From positions 1 through 7,440 of the forward strand of contig DAOPZC010000128.1 of assembly GCA_035353175.1 (NCBI GenBank): a DNA stretch of 7,440 nucleotides, read 5' to 3'. The position numbers and the translations under genes were made by a program. This document shows, one piece after another, positions 6,877 through 7,440 of this stretch (its first letter is position 1; each line of letters starts with the position of its first letter). Source of the DNA: DAOPZC01 sp035353175. Lineage in GTDB: Bacteria; Verrucomicrobiota; Kiritimatiellia; RFP12; UBA1067. The notes beneath the pieces were generated by a model. It was not told the DNA's origin. It was given only the letters and a program-made list of their open reading frames with translations, and did no database searches.

Positions 6877-7440
6877 ATGCCGGTGTATGTGCATTTCGGC
6901 GCGGGCAACATCGGGCGTGCGTTGGCGGGCCCGATCTTCAGCCGCGCGGGGTATGAGGTGGTCTTTGTCGACGCGGTGCCGGAGATCGTCGCCGCGCTGC
7001 ACGCGCGCAAGGCGTACCGCGTGGTGGTCAAGGACGCGCTGCCGCCGGGCGTGCCCGACACGTTCGTGGTGACGGGCGTGGACGGGATCGCGGTGCAGGA
7101 TGCCGAGGCCGTGAAGAACGCGGTGGCGCGGGCGGATCTCATCGGCACGGCCGTGGGTGCCGCATATCTGCCGGGCGTGCTGGCGGCCGTCGCCTCAGGA
7201 CTGCCGCTGCGCGCCGGCCGGCCGGTCTCGCTGCTCTTCTGCGAGAATCTTCACGGGCTTTCGCAGATGGCGCGGCAGGTGCTGTCGCAACATCTGCCGG
7301 CGGGCTTCCCGCTGGCGGAGCAGGTCGGGCTGGTCGAAACCAGCATCGGCAAAATGGTGCCGCTGATGCCGCTGGAGGTCCGCAAGCGCGATCCGCTGGA
7401 GGTGTGGGGCGAAGCCTACAACGCGATCATCGCGGACCGC
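6877..7440 (+). CDS. Mannitol-1-phosphate 5-dehydrogenase-like (MtlD family), 3' end outside window
   Basis: The first 188 residues of a polyol-phosphate dehydrogenase; the frame stays open to the last base. The N-terminus matches MtlD: HFGAGNIGR (6-14) is the NAD-binding glycine loop, VD at 31-32 ends the second Rossmann strand, then GTAVG (90-94), the CEN motif (122-124) and ETSIGKMVP (154-162) in place of the E. coli VDSAVDRIVP region, followed by DPLEVWGE (172-179). Family members interconvert fructose-6-phosphate and mannitol-1-phosphate with NAD(H), and relatives act on other sugar acids or polyols. ATG 6877 is 4 bases after the kinase stop, with AAGGG at 6863-6867. No mannitol PTS gene is present, unlike the classical mtlAD arrangement, so the true substrate may be another phosphorylated ketose or amino-polyol. 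The catalytic domain lies outside the window and cannot be inspected. Confidence 0.88.
   Translation, partial: MPVYVHFGAGNIGRALAGPIFSRAGYEVVFVDAVPEIVAALHARKAYRVVVKDALPPGVPDTFVVTGVDGIAVQDAEAVKNAVARADLIGTAVGAAYLPGVLAAVASGLPLRAGRPVSLLFCENLHGLSQMARQVLSQHLPAGFPLAEQVGLVETSIGKMVPLMPLEVRKRDPLEVWGEAYNAIIADR

Noticed and set aside
5730..7148. 472-codon minus-strand open frame opposite the PfkB and MtlD-like genes
   Set aside because: The translation is arginine/histidine-rich low-complexity with no motifs, while the plus-strand genes it covers are clear.

Overview
The window is one bacterial chromosomal segment with two divergent transcription units and a 237-base control region between them. On the minus strand is a single large gene (122-2626). 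On the plus strand is a tightly packed five-gene run (2864 to past the right edge). The DNA is GC-rich, most strongly in the plus-strand genes, and there are no introns. Plus-strand genes start behind purine-rich Shine-Dalgarno sequences, while the minus-strand gene has none. I cannot fix the lineage from sequence alone. The PHP-glycosyltransferase fusion and the sugar cluster would fit a GC-rich anaerobic or gut-associated bacterium, for example in the PVC group (Kiritimatiellota/Lentisphaerota/Verrucomicrobiota). That placement is a guess.

Left part: bases 1-121 hold no gene but contain a strong 14-bp hairpin (58-89), a likely transcription end for the minus-strand gene. That gene encodes an 834-residue fusion of an N-terminal PHP metal-dependent phosphoesterase domain, a helical linker with a hydrophobic stretch, and a C-terminal GT4-type GT-B glycosyltransferase.

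Centre: 2627-2863 carries several short perfect inverted repeats. One sits exactly in the 17-bp spacer of a plausible -35/-10 promoter for the plus-strand operon, the arrangement expected for a repressor operator.

Right part: ABC transporter ATPase, then PIG-L family deacetylase, NagB-like sugar-phosphate isomerase/deaminase, PfkB sugar kinase and MtlD-like polyol-phosphate dehydrogenase (cut by the window edge). Gaps are 39, 12, 10 and 4 bases. Together these suggest import and breakdown of an N-acetylated amino sugar, an amino-sugar alcohol, or a related conjugate: uptake, deacetylation, phosphorylation, isomerisation/deamination and NAD-linked oxidoreduction. The NagB-like protein lacks one canonical catalytic aspartate and has another acidic residue changed, so the true substrate and reaction may differ from textbook glucosamine-6-phosphate deamination. 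This is the best candidate here for an undescribed pathway. No RNA genes, insertion sequences or CRISPR arrays were seen.
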